Counted from the first letter of the stretch, positions 42,306 to 51,242 are shown. The stretch: 64,000 nucleotides of DNA from Arthrobacter sp. MN05-02 (GCA_004001285.1 AP018697.1:2170001-2234000); one strand, 5' to 3'. Made by a program: numbers and translations. The notes: a model not told the origin generated them from the letters alone.

Positions 42306-43096
42306 GACAGCCCTTCCGACGTGTTGCGTCCCCCGACCAGCTCGACGAAGCGCTCCTCGAGCGTCGCCTCTCCCCTGACCTCGTCCACGGTGCCTGCTGC
42401 GAGGACGGTGCCCGCGGCGATGACGGCGACGTGGTCGCACATGCGCTGCACGAGGTCCATGACGTGGCTCGAGACGATGACCGAACCGCCGGACTGGACG
42501 TATCCCGCGAGGATGTCGCGGATGTTCGCCGCCGAGACGGGATCGACGGACTCGAAGGGCTCATCGAGCACCAGCAGTTTCGGGGCGTGGATGAGCGCCG
42601 ATGCCAGCGCGATCTTCTTCGTCATGCCCGCCGAGTAGTCCACCACGAGCGTGCCGGCGTCACCGGTGAGGTCGAGGGCACGCAGGAGGTCGCCCGTCCG
42701 CTCCGCGACGGTCTCGCGGTCCATGCCGCGCAGCAACCCGGCATAGGTGACGAGCTGCTCGCCGGTCAACCGGTCGAAGAGCCGCACGCCGTCGGGCAGG
42801 ATGCCCATCAGTTTCTTGGCCTCGAGGGGCTGGGCCCAGACGTCCACGCCGTGGACGAGGGCCTGGCCGAAGTCGGGACGCAGCAGACCCGTCGCCATCG
42901 ACAGGGTAGTGGTCTTACCGGCACCGTTCGGTCCGACGAGCCCGTAGAACGAGCCCGGCGGCACCTCGAGATCGACCCCGTTGACGGCGATCTTCTCGCC
43001 GAAGCGCTTGGCCAGGCCGCGGATGCTCAACGCGGCCGTGCCTGCCTTCGCCTCGGGATTGTTCTCGTCGGACGGGGGTGGCACGAGGGAACTCAT
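42287..43096 (-). CDS. ABC transporter ATP-binding protein
   Basis: A 269-residue ABC ATPase. Walker A is GLVGPNGAGKTTTL (about 55-68), the Q-loop follows in L-P-D-G-V-R-L-F, the signature is degenerate (VVDYSAGMTKKIALA instead of LSGGQ), and Walker B is LLVLDEPFESVD with the switch His in VIVSSHVMDLV. This CcmA/NatA-like type powers ABC-2 exporters. ATG 43096 is the first start; the 3' end overlaps the permease start, so expression is coupled. Confidence 0.95.
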   Translation of the reverse strand: MSSLVPPPSDENNPEAKAGTAALSIRGLAKRFGEKIAVNGVDLEVPPGSFYGLVGPNGAGKTTTLSMATGLLRPDFGQALVHGVDVWAQPLEAKKLMGILPDGVRLFDRLTGEQLVTYAGLLRGMDRETVAERTGDLLRALDLTGDAGTLVVDYSAGMTKKIALASALIHAPKLLVLDEPFESVDPVSAANIRDILAGYVQSGGSVIVSSHVMDLVQRMCDHVAVIAAGTVLAAGTVDEVRGEATLEERFVELVGGRNTSEGLSWLRTS

Positions 43097-43160
43097 GCTT
43101 CCACGCTAGCAACGCGCCCTCGCGCCTCTCGTCATCCCAAAGGAGGAGAAGGAACGCCCG

Positions 43161-44274
43161 TCAGAACGATCCTGCGCGTTCGTACTGGGGCGCCGGCACC
43201 AGGTCGTGGCCGAGCTCGTGCGCCGCCCTCATCCACCAGTGCGGATCCCGCAGGGCCGCCCGTGCGATCAGGACGACGTCGGCCCGCTCGTTCCGGATGA
43301 TCTCGTCCGCCTGGGCCGGCTCACTGATCATCCCGACCGCGCCGGTGGGCACGCCGGAGGTACGCACCTCCTCGGCGAGCGCGACCTGGTAGCCCGGCCC
43401 GACCGGGATGGACGCCGACGGTACCGCACCGCCGGACGAGACGTCGACGAAGTCCACGCCCTCTTCGGCAGCCCGCTTCGCCAGCCGGGCGGAGGCGGCG
43501 CCGTCGAGCCCGCCCTCGGTCCAGTCGGACGCCGAGATGCGCAGCAGGAGCGGCATGGTCTTCCGGGACGGTACGGCGGACCTCACGGATCACGTCGAGG
43601 GTCAGCCGGAAGCGGGCCTCCTCCGAGCCGCCCCAGCCGTCCGTCCGGGTGTTCACCAGGGGCGAGAGGAACTGGTGCAGCAGGTAGCCGTGGGCGGCGT
43701 GGATCTCGAGGGCGTCGAATCCGGCATCGACGGCGAGTGCTGCGGCCGCTCCGAAGTCGCGGACGACCTTGTCGATGTCGTCCTCCGTCATCGCGCGGGG
43801 CGCCGCATACCGGCCGAACGCCTCGTCGGTGGGAGCGAGCGTCTGCCAGCCGCCCTCCGACTCCGGCACCGAGCCGTTCCTACCGCTGAACGGCCAGTAG
43901 GTCGACGCCTTGCGGCCCGCATGGGCGAGCTGCACCGCGGTCTTCGTCCCGATGGCGCTGTGCTCATGGATGAAGTCGTTGATACGGCGCCACGCGTCGG
44001 CCTGCTCGCGCGTGTAGATGCCGGCGTCGCGGGGGCTGATCATGCCCTCGTGGCTGACGGCCGCGGCTTCGGTGATGATGAGCGCGGCACCACCCGTCGC
44101 GAACTGCCCGAGGTGCACGAGGTGCCAGTCGGTCGGCACCCCCGCGGCGACGGCGGGATCGCAGGAGTACTGGCACATGGCCGCGACCCAGCCGCGGTGA
44201 GCGAGTTCGAGGGAGCGGAGCGAGATGGGGTCGAAGAGGCCGGGGGTGCCGGCCGCTGCAGTTGGAGAGGTCAT
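43161..44274 (-). pseudogene. Old-yellow-enzyme-family NADH:flavin oxidoreductase (YqjM type), one frameshift
   Basis: A 370-residue FMN ene-reductase if one surplus base at 43557-43558 is removed. The N-terminal frame starts at ATG 44274 (LFDPISLRSLELAHRGWVAA with MCQYS) and includes TDWHLVHLGQFATGG, AVQLAHAGRKAST, the substrate/FMN motif EIHAAHGYLLHQFLSP and N-x-R-x-D-x-W-G-G; the C-terminal frame includes PLLLRISASDW, DFVDVSSGG, and VVLIARAALRDPHWW. YqjM-like enzymes reduce activated C=C bonds with NADPH and often respond to electrophile stress. The join E-D-M-P-L-L is restored by removing one C on the coding strand. Confidence 0.9.
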
Positions 44275-44284
44275 GCCATCCTCG

Positions 44285-44324
44285 GGATCGGGTACTGGAT
44301 CGGAACGGGTGGATCGGGACGGGG
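44285..44324. repeat. Three short direct repeats (GGATCGG)
   Basis: GGATCGG(G/A) occurs at 44285, 44297 and 44311, with 12- and 14-base spacing, in the 62-base gap upstream of the OYE gene and after the thioredoxin-like gene. It may be a regulatory repeat or just low complexity. Confidence 0.4.
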
Positions 44325-44336
44325 CCTGGACGACGC

Positions 44337-45293
44337 CTAGAACAGGGCGCGGGCGAGCGCTGCGCGGGCCTTGGTCACGCGCGGGTCGGTGACGCCCACG
44401 ACGTCGAACAGCTCCAGCAGGCGCTTGCGCGCCGTCTCCTTGTCCTCGCCGGCGGTGCGCCCGATGAAGGCGATGATGCGGTTGAACGCGTCTTCGACAT
44501 GGCCACCCGTGATGTCGAGATCGGCGACGGCGAGCTGGGCGTCGGCCGCATCCGGCTCGTCGGCCCCGCGCTGCCGCACGGCCGCGGCGTCGACGTCCTG
44601 GACGCGCTGCATCAGTTCCACCTGCGCGAGCCCGGCCTTGGCGTCCGCGTCGGCCGGCTGCTCGGCGAGCGCACGGCGGTAGGCCGCAGCGGCAGCCGGA
44701 TAGTCGCCCGCCTCGATGGCATCGAAGGCCGCCTGGTGCAGCGGCGGCAGCGGCGGCTCCTCCCCGTCGGCAGGACCGGGCTGGGAACCGTCGTTGAGCG
44801 TTCCGGTCACGCCATTGGCCTCGGCGACCTTCATGAGTTCGTCAAGGTAGGCACGAATCTGGGGATCGGGCAGCACGCCCTCGAACAGGGGTACCGGCTG
44901 TCCCTTGACCACGGCGACGACGGTGGGAGCGCCCTGCGCCTGGAACGCCTGGGCGATCTGCGGCTGCGCCTGGAGGTCCACGTTGGCCAGGAGGATCCGT
45001 CCGTCGAACTCCACGGCCGCGGCTTCGAGGACGGCCGTCACCTGGTTCGACTGCTCGCTCCAGGTGGCCCGGAGGTTGACCACCACGGGCACCTGCGACG
45101 AGAGCTGCACCAGCTGCGGGAACGTCTGCTCCGTCACCTCGACGATGTAGGGACTGGGCGCCGCAGCCGCCTGCCGCGCCGCTGCAGGGCGTGCGGCGGC
45201 GTCGGCGCGTGCCTTGAGCGCGGACAGGTCCACCGCTCCCCGCAGGTTCATGCTCGACGGCGGCATCCCGCCGCGCTGTGCTGGTGTGGACAA
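44337..45293 (-). CDS. YbbN-like thioredoxin-fold / TPR co-chaperone
   Basis: A 318-residue protein: a thioredoxin fold (about 50-150; VVVNLRATWSEQSNQV, ILLANVDLQAQPQIAQAFQ, GAPTVVAVVKGQP) and a C-terminal TPR-like helical region (LHQAAFDAIEAGDYPAAAAA and following). The redox CxxC after W is replaced by S-E-Q-S, so it cannot act as an oxidoreductase; E. coli YbbN (CnoX) similarly works as a chaperone/holdase. TTG 45293 is used, with a GAGAGAGG ribosome site; ATG 45266 is possible. It lies downstream of an unknown membrane protein on the same strand. Confidence 0.88.
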   Translation of the reverse strand: MSTPAQRGGMPPSSMNLRGAVDLSALKARADAAARPAAARQAAAAPSPYIVEVTEQTFPQLVQLSSQVPVVVNLRATWSEQSNQVTAVLEAAAVEFDGRILLANVDLQAQPQIAQAFQAQGAPTVVAVVKGQPVPLFEGVLPDPQIRAYLDELMKVAEANGVTGTLNDGSQPGPADGEEPPLPPLHQAAFDAIEAGDYPAAAAAYRRALAEQPADADAKAGLAQVELMQRVQDVDAAAVRQRGADEPDAADAQLAVADLDITGGHVEDAFNRIIAFIGRTAGEDKETARKRLLELFDVVGVTDPRVTKARAALARALF

Positions 45294-45352
45294 TGCTCTG
45301 CCTCTCTCTGACTGCTGGTGGTCGGGCCCGGGTTGCTTCCTGCCGGTTCGGC

Positions 45353-47182
45353 TCAGCGGAGCGTGGCGGACAGCAACTGCTGTGCGGCGCCGATGACCCG
45401 GATCTTATCGTCGCTGCCTGCGGGTGGTACGTACATCATGACGGCCTCGCCGTAGTTGACGTCGATCCCCTTCTCGCTGGTGTCGGTGCCGGTCAGGGCC
45501 TGGTACACCGTGCCTGTGAGGTCGATCGTGTCACCGGCGGCCTTGGGCACGCTGGAGTAGGTGTGGGTGAGGTAGCCGAAGACCATGGCCCCGCCGTCGC
45601 CCGTCAGCAGGGCCTGGGTCCGGTCCGCCTGGGACCGGTGCGTGAAGGTGATGTTCGCGGCCGTGTTGCCCGGATCCGCCACGACGCCCGCCTGGAACCC
45701 CGTGATCGCCTCGGCGAAGGAGTTCTCCTCGAAGGTGCCGGCATTGGCACCTGCGGGATTCGTGAGGAAGTCGGCGATCGAGGCGACGGCACTCTGCGGC
45801 GCGACCGCCAGCGCCCCGGAGGCGTCGAGCGGGATCGAACCCGTGGCGCCCGGCGCCGGCGGCGACGGGAAGGTGCTGCCGGGGAGCATCTGGACCGCGG
45901 AGGTCAGCCTGTAGTTCTTCCGGGGCGTCTCCTGCACGAGCAGGAGGGCCTGCGGCACCGCGTTGTCGTCGCCCTGCGTCAGCGCGACGATCGTCCGCGG
46001 CCATTCGGCGCCGGTCGGGATCATGTCCAGCAGTACCGGGTCGGCGGCGACAGGCACGGGAGCGGCAGCGTTCCGGTCCTTGGCACGGACGGCGTAGGAA
46101 CCGGTGCGCAGGTCCAGCGCAGCACCGACCACGCGGGGCGCGAGGCGTGTTGCGTCGGCGGCGGCATCGGCGTCGGCCACGGTCGAGGCGACGGCATCGA
46201 GGATACGTTCGAGCTGGCGTTCGACGACGACCGGCGGACCGCTGGCCTCGCTGCCCGCGGACGGCGCGCCGGTGGCAGCTGCGGTCGGGGAAGCGGTGGA
46301 CGTGGAGGACGGGGTGGCCGATGGCGACGGCGTCGTCGTCGCCATCCCAGGAGCGATGCCCAGGAGCGATCCGGCGCCGACCAGGCCCGTGACGATCAGG
46401 ACGGGACCGGCAGCGGCCATGGTGGCCGTCGTACCCCCCGTGCCGGCCCGGACGTGCCTGCGGGCGTGCGCCCGGGTGCCCTCGGTCGCATCGGTCCGGC
46501 GGTCACCCCGGTTGCGCGGTGCGATGAACAGGAGCGCGATGCCGAGGACGGTGACGAGCGCGCCGCCGATGACCAAGGGGAGGGCGAAGGGCGTGGACCG
46601 GTCGTTGGGTCGCGTGACCGAGACCTGGCTCGGCGCGGGAGTCGTGCCGTCGGCCGCGAGCAGGATCGACCAGTCGCCTTCCGCCGGTTCGCTCCAGCGG
46701 TAGGTCAATGTGCCGTCGCCGGGCTCCTCGCTGACCCAGAGGTCGCTGCCGCTGGGATCGGGCACGATCGCCTCACCGTCGGAGTACTCCGAGGCCAGCG
46801 TCTCCTCGCTGATGTCCGTGACGCTCAGGTGCGCGGCCTCCCCCACCCATGCCTCGACGTCGGAGGAACGGCCGACGGCGAGGGTGAAGGGGCCGTCCGC
46901 GTCGACGGTCACCTCGACGGGCCCGCTGGTACCACCGCGTGCACCGGGCTCGATCACCGTCACGGGCGCCGCCTGGGTGTCCTGCGCGAGACTCGCGGTC
47001 ACGGTCTCGGCGGGAGCCCACACGGTCCGCTGGCCGATGCCGAGGAGCATCAGCAGGAGCCCTGCCACGATGATCGGTACTGCTGTCTTTCCGCGCACTG
47101 ATTGCCTATCGTCGTCCGTCACGGCGGACCGCGTGGCCCCTTCCGCTCTGATGGCCCGGCGCAGCATGCCGCGCCGGGCCAC
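45353..47182 (-). CDS. Membrane protein of unknown function
   Basis: A 609-residue protein from GTG 47182 (or GTG 47122, which begins V-T-D-D-D-R-Q). Helix 1 lies near residues 33-52 (IIVAGLLLMLLGIG), followed by an outside domain of about 140 residues, helix 2 near 200-220 (LPLVIGGALVTVLGIALLF), a basic loop, helix 3 near 255-280, a Ser/Thr/Pro linker, and a C-terminal outside domain of about 300 residues that begins ERQLERILDAVASTVADAD. No catalytic motif is evident. The N-terminal domain with beta-rich sequence and the two-domain design suggest an envelope protein. It is divergent from the AI-2E-family permease gene. Confidence 0.8.
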   Translation of the reverse strand: MARRGMLRRAIRAEGATRSAVTDDDRQSVRGKTAVPIIVAGLLLMLLGIGQRTVWAPAETVTASLAQDTQAAPVTVIEPGARGGTSGPVEVTVDADGPFTLAVGRSSDVEAWVGEAAHLSVTDISEETLASEYSDGEAIVPDPSGSDLWVSEEPGDGTLTYRWSEPAEGDWSILLAADGTTPAPSQVSVTRPNDRSTPFALPLVIGGALVTVLGIALLFIAPRNRGDRRTDATEGTRAHARRHVRAGTGGTTATMAAAGPVLIVTGLVGAGSLLGIAPGMATTTPSPSATPSSTSTASPTAAATGAPSAGSEASGPPVVVERQLERILDAVASTVADADAAADATRLAPRVVGAALDLRTGSYAVRAKDRNAAAPVPVAADPVLLDMIPTGAEWPRTIVALTQGDDNAVPQALLLVQETPRKNYRLTSAVQMLPGSTFPSPPAPGATGSIPLDASGALAVAPQSAVASIADFLTNPAGANAGTFEENSFAEAITGFQAGVVADPGNTAANITFTHRSQADRTQALLTGDGGAMVFGYLTHTYSSVPKAAGDTIDLTGTVYQALTGTDTSEKGIDVNYGEAVMMYVPPAGSDDKIRVIGAAQQLLSATLR

Positions 47183-47391
47183 TCAGGAATAGTCACCCAA
47201 TGGTAACGAACATCGCCCGGCCGGACCGGTCGCCTGCGCAGGCCCACCTGTGCCGGGGTCCGGGAGCGCCTGGCTGGCGGCGCGGGACCCTGTTCGTCAA
47301 GAACGCGGCCCGGATCCCCCTCACTGTTAGGGTTTCGCTAGTCGGACCACCCGCGGTGACAGCACCGGACACGTGAAAGCAGAGCTCTTCC

Positions 47392-48705
47392 TTGACAGAC
47401 CACCAGGACGTCCCGCTCGACCAGCCGCTCCCGCGGCCCGAGCCGACGGAGAGCGAGGACGGACAGGCCCCGGCTGGTCCTCCGATCGGTGGGACCCCGC
47501 CGTCGACCCTGCGGTCGCTCTTCTCCGTCGCACGCCGGGCGCTCCCGTCGGCCCAACCCCGGCCGCGCTTCGAGTTCCCGCCGGAGCGGGAGCCCGATCC
47601 GGTCGCCGTGGACCCGGACGTGGCGCTGAGCGACGAACGGCTGAAGTTCGGCGGCGCCTATCCCAGGAGCATGCGCGCGCACCCCATCCACTTCGGTTTC
47701 ATGATGAGCGTGGGCGTGGGGCTCGCGCTCCTGGCCTTCTTCATCATCACGAACGTCGGTCAGCTCCTAGTATGGATCGGGGCGGCGCTCTTCATCGCGC
47801 TCGGACTCGACCCGATCGTGCGGTGGCTCGAGACCAAGCACGTACCGCGGCCGGCGGGCATCGCGGTGTCCCTCTCGATCCTCGTCGGTATCGTGGCAGG
47901 CTTCTTCGCCCTCCTGATCCCGACGATCGTCAGCCAGACCTCGCAGATCGTCGAGCGGGCCCCGGGCTACGCGGACGACTTCCTCAAGTCCGAGTTCTTC
48001 ACCACGGTGGACACGCAGTTCCAGTTGCGGGACCGCGTGAGCTCGGAGATCGACAGGTTCTTCGCCAACAGCGAGGCGGTCGGCGGTATCTTCGGCGGTG
48101 TGCTCGAAGTGGGCACCGTGATCCTCAACGGACTCTTCGGCACCCTGGTGATCCTGGTCCTCGCGCTGTACTTCCTCGCGTCCCTGCCCTCCATCAAGAA
48201 GTGGGCGTACAGGCTCGCCCCCCGCTCGCGCAGGCCCCGCGTCGAGGTGCTCTCCGAGGAGATCACGCGCAGCGTCGGCATGTACGTCATCGGGCAGGCC
48301 TGCGTGGCACTGCTGAACGGCTCGTTCGCGTTCATCGTGATGTCGCTCGCCGATGTCCCGTTCTCCGTGCTGCTGGCGTTCGTCGTCGCGCTCCTCGCCT
48401 TCATCCCACTGGTGGGCGGCACGATCGCCGCCGTCCTGGTCAGCCTGATCGCGCTCACCGTCGGCTGGCACACGGCCCTGCTGTTCGCGATCCCCTACGT
48501 GGCGTACCTCCAGTTCGAGGCGTACTTCATCTCGCCGCGGATCATGCAGCGCGCCGTCGCCGTGCCGGGCGCGGTCGCCGTGATCGCGGTGATCGCCGGA
48601 GGCAGTCTCCTCGGCGTCCTCGGCGCACTCATCGCCATCCCGACGGCGGCCGCCGTGATGCTGCTCCTGAAGGAAGTCTTCATCGCGCGCCAGGACAGCC
48701 AGTGA
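47392..48705 (+). CDS. AI-2E-family transporter (PF01594-type permease)
   Basis: A 437-residue membrane protein. A disordered Pro-rich N-terminus (about 100 residues) is followed by about eight helices with the family pattern: two helices near 110-155, the soluble helical segment (EITRSVGMYVIGQACVALLN), and the C-terminal helices including FIPLVGGTIAAVL and EAYFISPRIMQRAV with the G-x-x-x-L-G-V-L-G-A-L-I-A-I-P loop. Members export small molecules or act as Na/H antiporters; few are AI-2 exporters, so the family name should not be taken literally. Starts at TTG 47392. Confidence 0.92.
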   Translation: MTDHQDVPLDQPLPRPEPTESEDGQAPAGPPIGGTPPSTLRSLFSVARRALPSAQPRPRFEFPPEREPDPVAVDPDVALSDERLKFGGAYPRSMRAHPIHFGFMMSVGVGLALLAFFIITNVGQLLVWIGAALFIALGLDPIVRWLETKHVPRPAGIAVSLSILVGIVAGFFALLIPTIVSQTSQIVERAPGYADDFLKSEFFTTVDTQFQLRDRVSSEIDRFFANSEAVGGIFGGVLEVGTVILNGLFGTLVILVLALYFLASLPSIKKWAYRLAPRSRRPRVEVLSEEITRSVGMYVIGQACVALLNGSFAFIVMSLADVPFSVLLAFVVALLAFIPLVGGTIAAVLVSLIALTVGWHTALLFAIPYVAYLQFEAYFISPRIMQRAVAVPGAVAVIAVIAGGSLLGVLGALIAIPTAAAVMLLLKEVFIARQDSQ

Positions 48706-48717
48706 CCGCTCCGGTCC

Positions 48718-49521
48718 TCATCCCGCCGGCGACGGCGCGACGGCGGCCGGCCCCTGCCACTGCGAGGGCAGCGGCAGGGACAGCTCCGGTCGGACGACGC
48801 CGACGATCTCGTTGAGCGCCCGGGCCGCGTACTTCTCCCCCACCCACAGGTGCTTGGCTCCGTCGATGCCCGTCACGTCGGCCTGCGGGACCCGCGAGAA
48901 GCGGGCGGCGGCGTCGTCGGGCACCAGGTAGTCGTCGAATTCGGGGACCAGGACCTTCAGGGGCAACCGGCTCGCGCCCCAGGCATCGAGATCGGCATCA
49001 CCGGCGCGGTGCAGCGGCGCCGAGAGCAGGATGGCCCCCTCGATGAGTTCCGCCACCGGATCCGCGGCTCCGTACTTCAGGCACAGTTCCGTCCCGAAGG
49101 ACCAGCCCACGAGCCAGATGTGATGGAGTCCCTGCGCCACGGCCCAGTCGACCGCGGCCTGCAGATCGAGGCGTTCCCCGTCGCCGCCGTCGAACGCCCC
49201 CTCGCTGCAGCCCCGCGGCGAGCACGTGCCGCGGGTGTTGAAGCGCAGCACCGCGATGTCGGCCAAAGCGGGCAGCCGGAAGGATGCCTTCCGGTACACG
49301 TGGGAGTCCATGAAGCCGCCGTGGGTCGGCAGGGGGTGGAGCGTCACCAGGGTGGCAGCGGGGGTGCGTCCTTCGGGTGCCGCGAACTCCCCCACGAGGG
49401 TGAGGCCGTCCGCCGTCCGCAGTTCGATGTCCCGGCGGTCGGCGGGGAGTACCGTCGACGCCCGGATCTCCACCGCCTCGTCGCTGGTCGTGAAGGTGTA
49501 GGAGGAGGTATCGCTGGCCAT
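48718..49521 (-). CDS. Alpha/beta-hydrolase (dienelactone-hydrolase-like)
   Basis: A 267-residue alpha/beta-hydrolase. After an N-terminal beta region (LVGEFAAPEG) come LVTLHPLPTHGGFMDSHVY, VLRFNTRGTCSPRG, the nucleophile elbow WLVGWSFGTEL (Ser about 146), VPEFDDYLVPDD with the acidic residue, and GAKHLWVGE with the His. It resembles the bacterial group related to human ABHD proteins and acetyl-xylan esterase-like enzymes. ATG 49521 has a TAGACT box 6 bases upstream and no ribosome site. It converges on the AI-2E-family gene with 12 bases between stops. Confidence 0.88.
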   Translation of the reverse strand: MASDTSSYTFTTSDEAVEIRASTVLPADRRDIELRTADGLTLVGEFAAPEGRTPAATLVTLHPLPTHGGFMDSHVYRKASFRLPALADIAVLRFNTRGTCSPRGCSEGAFDGGDGERLDLQAAVDWAVAQGLHHIWLVGWSFGTELCLKYGAADPVAELIEGAILLSAPLHRAGDADLDAWGASRLPLKVLVPEFDDYLVPDDAAARFSRVPQADVTGIDGAKHLWVGEKYAARALNEIVGVVRPELSLPLPSQWQGPAAVAPSPAG

Positions 49522-49527
49522 CCCCCC

Positions 49528-49533
49528 AGTCTA
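49528..49533 (-). promoter_or_regulatory. -10 box, leaderless promoter of the hydrolase gene
   Basis: Minus-strand TAGACT, six G bases, then ATG. Confidence 0.55.
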
Positions 49534-49573
49534 GGTCGGCCGCGTCCGGCGCGGCTGCACGACCGGCAGCACG

Positions 49574-49912
49574 TCAGTAGCGGAAGCTCCGCGTCTGCCA
49601 GCACCGCACGTGCCAGTGCCGCCGGTCCGCGAGGGCCGTCTCGGGTCCGAACAGCGAATCCTCACGCCACACGACGAGGTGGGCGATGCCGGGCGGGATC
49701 GTCGAGTTGCAGCCCGGGCAGGTGTAGGTCTTGGCCGCGTTCCGTTCGGTGATGCGCCGGACCGACCACTCACCGTCGGGAGCCGACTCCCGGAGCGGCA
49801 GGCCCGCGCGGGCCCGCTCGAGGTCGACTTCCGGCGGCGCCGCCCACTTGGGTCGGGTGGAACCACGCGGGCGGTTCGGTCGGTTGGAACGGGGCACCGT
49901 CCCAGTCTGCAC
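49574..49912 (-). CDS. Small zinc-binding-type protein
   Basis: A 112-residue basic protein. A disordered Arg/Pro-rich N-terminus leads to KTYTCPGCNSTIPPG, HLVVWREDSLFG and RRHWHVRCWQTRSF; the C-x-x-C plus H-x-H-x-x-C pattern would form a zinc site. Homologues in actinobacteria are usually labelled ATP/GTP-binding by automatic annotation, with no nucleotide motif visible here. GTG 49912 or GTG 49897 could be the start. It may act in nucleic-acid contact; there is no direct evidence. Confidence 0.8.
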   Translation of the reverse strand: MQTGTVPRSNRPNRPRGSTRPKWAAPPEVDLERARAGLPLRESAPDGEWSVRRITERNAAKTYTCPGCNSTIPPGIAHLVVWREDSLFGPETALADRRHWHVRCWQTRSFRY

Positions 49913-49963
49913 GATCGCCGGGGAATGCGCGGACCGGTGCGACCCGGAGCCCGCCCGCGAGCG

Positions 49964-49994
49964 CCCTTCCCGGTCCTGCTCCGGACGGGAAGGG
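49964..49994 (-). terminator. Terminator hairpin of the Thr-rich protein gene
   Basis: CCCTTCCCG and CGGGAAGGG are perfect 9-bp arms around 13 bases, with a further TCC/GGA pairing in the loop. It lies 20 bases beyond the stop at 50015 in the direction of transcription. No U-tract. Confidence 0.6.
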
Positions 49995-50014
49995 TCGCGC
50001 GTCGTGAGGACGTG

Positions 50015-51214
50015 TCAGCAGCGGTTGGCCCGCTGGGCCGCCGTGGACGGATTGTTGAAGCAGGTGCTGCCGGTTCCGCGGGTACTGACGGTCACGACGG
50101 GTTGTCCGGGCGCCGCGGTCTCGGTGACGATCGGGTCCAGGTCCTCCCGTGCCACCGTGATGACGGGTTCGGCCGCAGCAGAGCTCGTCTCCACGTCCTC
50201 GGTGGTCCTGCCGTCGGCCGTCGTGACCTCGGGGGCGGCAGGAGCGCAGGTCGTGGTCACGATGTCCCGGCCTGCCAGCGTCTCGACGGTGACCTGCGGA
50301 GGACCGGCGATGAGACCGACCGTCGCCACGAGCGGCTCCGCGGCGGTGGCGGACGTCTGCACCCGCGGATTGGGGGCAACCGGGAAGACGACCAGTTCCA
50401 GCGTGCCGGGTCCGCCGCCGACGTACCGGAAAGTGCTGGTCGTCGTCGTGGTGATCGTCCGCTGCTGGTAGGTCACGATCTGTGCCTGCGTGGTCAGCTG
50501 CGTGCTGGTCCTGGTGAACGACGTCGGCTGCGTGGTGGTGTCGCACGATTCCTGCTGCTGGGTCGAGGTGAGGACCTCCGTCACCGGCGTCGTCGTCGTG
50601 GTGACGCGCTGCTGGGGCGTGGTGGTGGTGACGACGGTCGTCGGGGTGGTCGTGGTCGTCACGACGGTCCGCTCGCACCGCTCGACGCCCCTGGTCCCGT
50701 TCTCGTTGTTGACGCGCTCGCAGTTGCGCGTGCCGCGCGCCTCGGTGCTGGTGGGTGTTCCACGCTCGGTGCGGGTCGCGACCTCCGGTGTCCCGGCGAC
50801 GACGACCGGCGTCACCGTGGGGTCGCCGGCGTCGACCTCCTCCGAGGTGACCTCGGGTTCCCCGCGACGCTCGCCCTCGACGACGACGGGGGCCCCGACG
50901 TCGCGCGTCTCCGTCCGGACGATCGGTGCACCGGTCGGGACCACAGGCGTCTCGGTCGTCAACGGGGAGTTCACGGGCACCGGATCACCCAGCGAGTTGG
51001 TCGGACGGCCGAACGGACCGGTGATCGAGGTGGTGACGACCACGACGCAGCGGTCCTGCCCCGGCAGTGCGCCCTGGGTGAACTGGCCGCCGGCCTGGTC
51101 GCAGGTGTGCTGCCGGGTGTGATCGGCGTGGGCGGCCGGCGCGAGCGGTCCTACCGCACCGCCGATGAGGAGAGCGACGGCGGCGGAACTGGTCGCGAAC
51201 CTGCGTGATCTCAT
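50015..51214 (-). CDS. Secreted Thr/Val-rich repeat protein of unknown function
   Basis: A 399-residue protein with a clear signal peptide (MRSRRFATSSAAVALLIGG, cleavage after A-H-A near residue 30). The mature chain is highly biased: tandem 11-12-residue units starting G-(A/E/D/T)-P-x-V (for example GAPVVVEGERR, GTPEVATRTER), then Thr runs such as VVTTTTTPTTVVTTTT, then further E-P-V-I-T-V units. Five or so Cys-bounded segments (CDQAGG..DRC, NCERVN..RCE, and the final TCFNNPSTAAQRANRC) suggest disulfides outside the cell. It has no LPXTG or C-terminal helix, so it is probably released. No family recognised. AGGAAC precedes ATG 51214. Confidence 0.82.
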   Translation of the reverse strand: MRSRRFATSSAAVALLIGGAVGPLAPAAHADHTRQHTCDQAGGQFTQGALPGQDRCVVVVTTSITGPFGRPTNSLGDPVPVNSPLTTETPVVPTGAPIVRTETRDVGAPVVVEGERRGEPEVTSEEVDAGDPTVTPVVVAGTPEVATRTERGTPTSTEARGTRNCERVNNENGTRGVERCERTVVTTTTTPTTVVTTTTPQQRVTTTTTPVTEVLTSTQQQESCDTTTQPTSFTRTSTQLTTQAQIVTYQQRTITTTTTSTFRYVGGGPGTLELVVFPVAPNPRVQTSATAAEPLVATVGLIAGPPQVTVETLAGRDIVTTTCAPAAPEVTTADGRTTEDVETSSAAAEPVITVAREDLDPIVTETAAPGQPVVTVSTRGTGSTCFNNPSTAAQRANRC

Positions 51215-51230
51215 GGGTGTGTTCCTGCCT

Positions 51231-51242
51231 CGCGACGTCGCG
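51231..51242. promoter_or_regulatory. 12-bp palindrome CGCGACGTCGCG upstream of the Thr-rich gene
   Basis: A perfect self-complementary 12-mer 16 bases before the Thr-rich start, in the 5' leader, with AGTCGACT close by. It could bind a regulator; by base composition alone such CG palindromes are not rare. Confidence 0.35.

Noticed and set aside
45278..47101. A 607-codon plus-strand open frame opposite the unknown membrane protein
   Set aside because: It is rich in Arg/Gly/Asp without helices, while the minus strand gives a signal/membrane pattern and sensible linkers.
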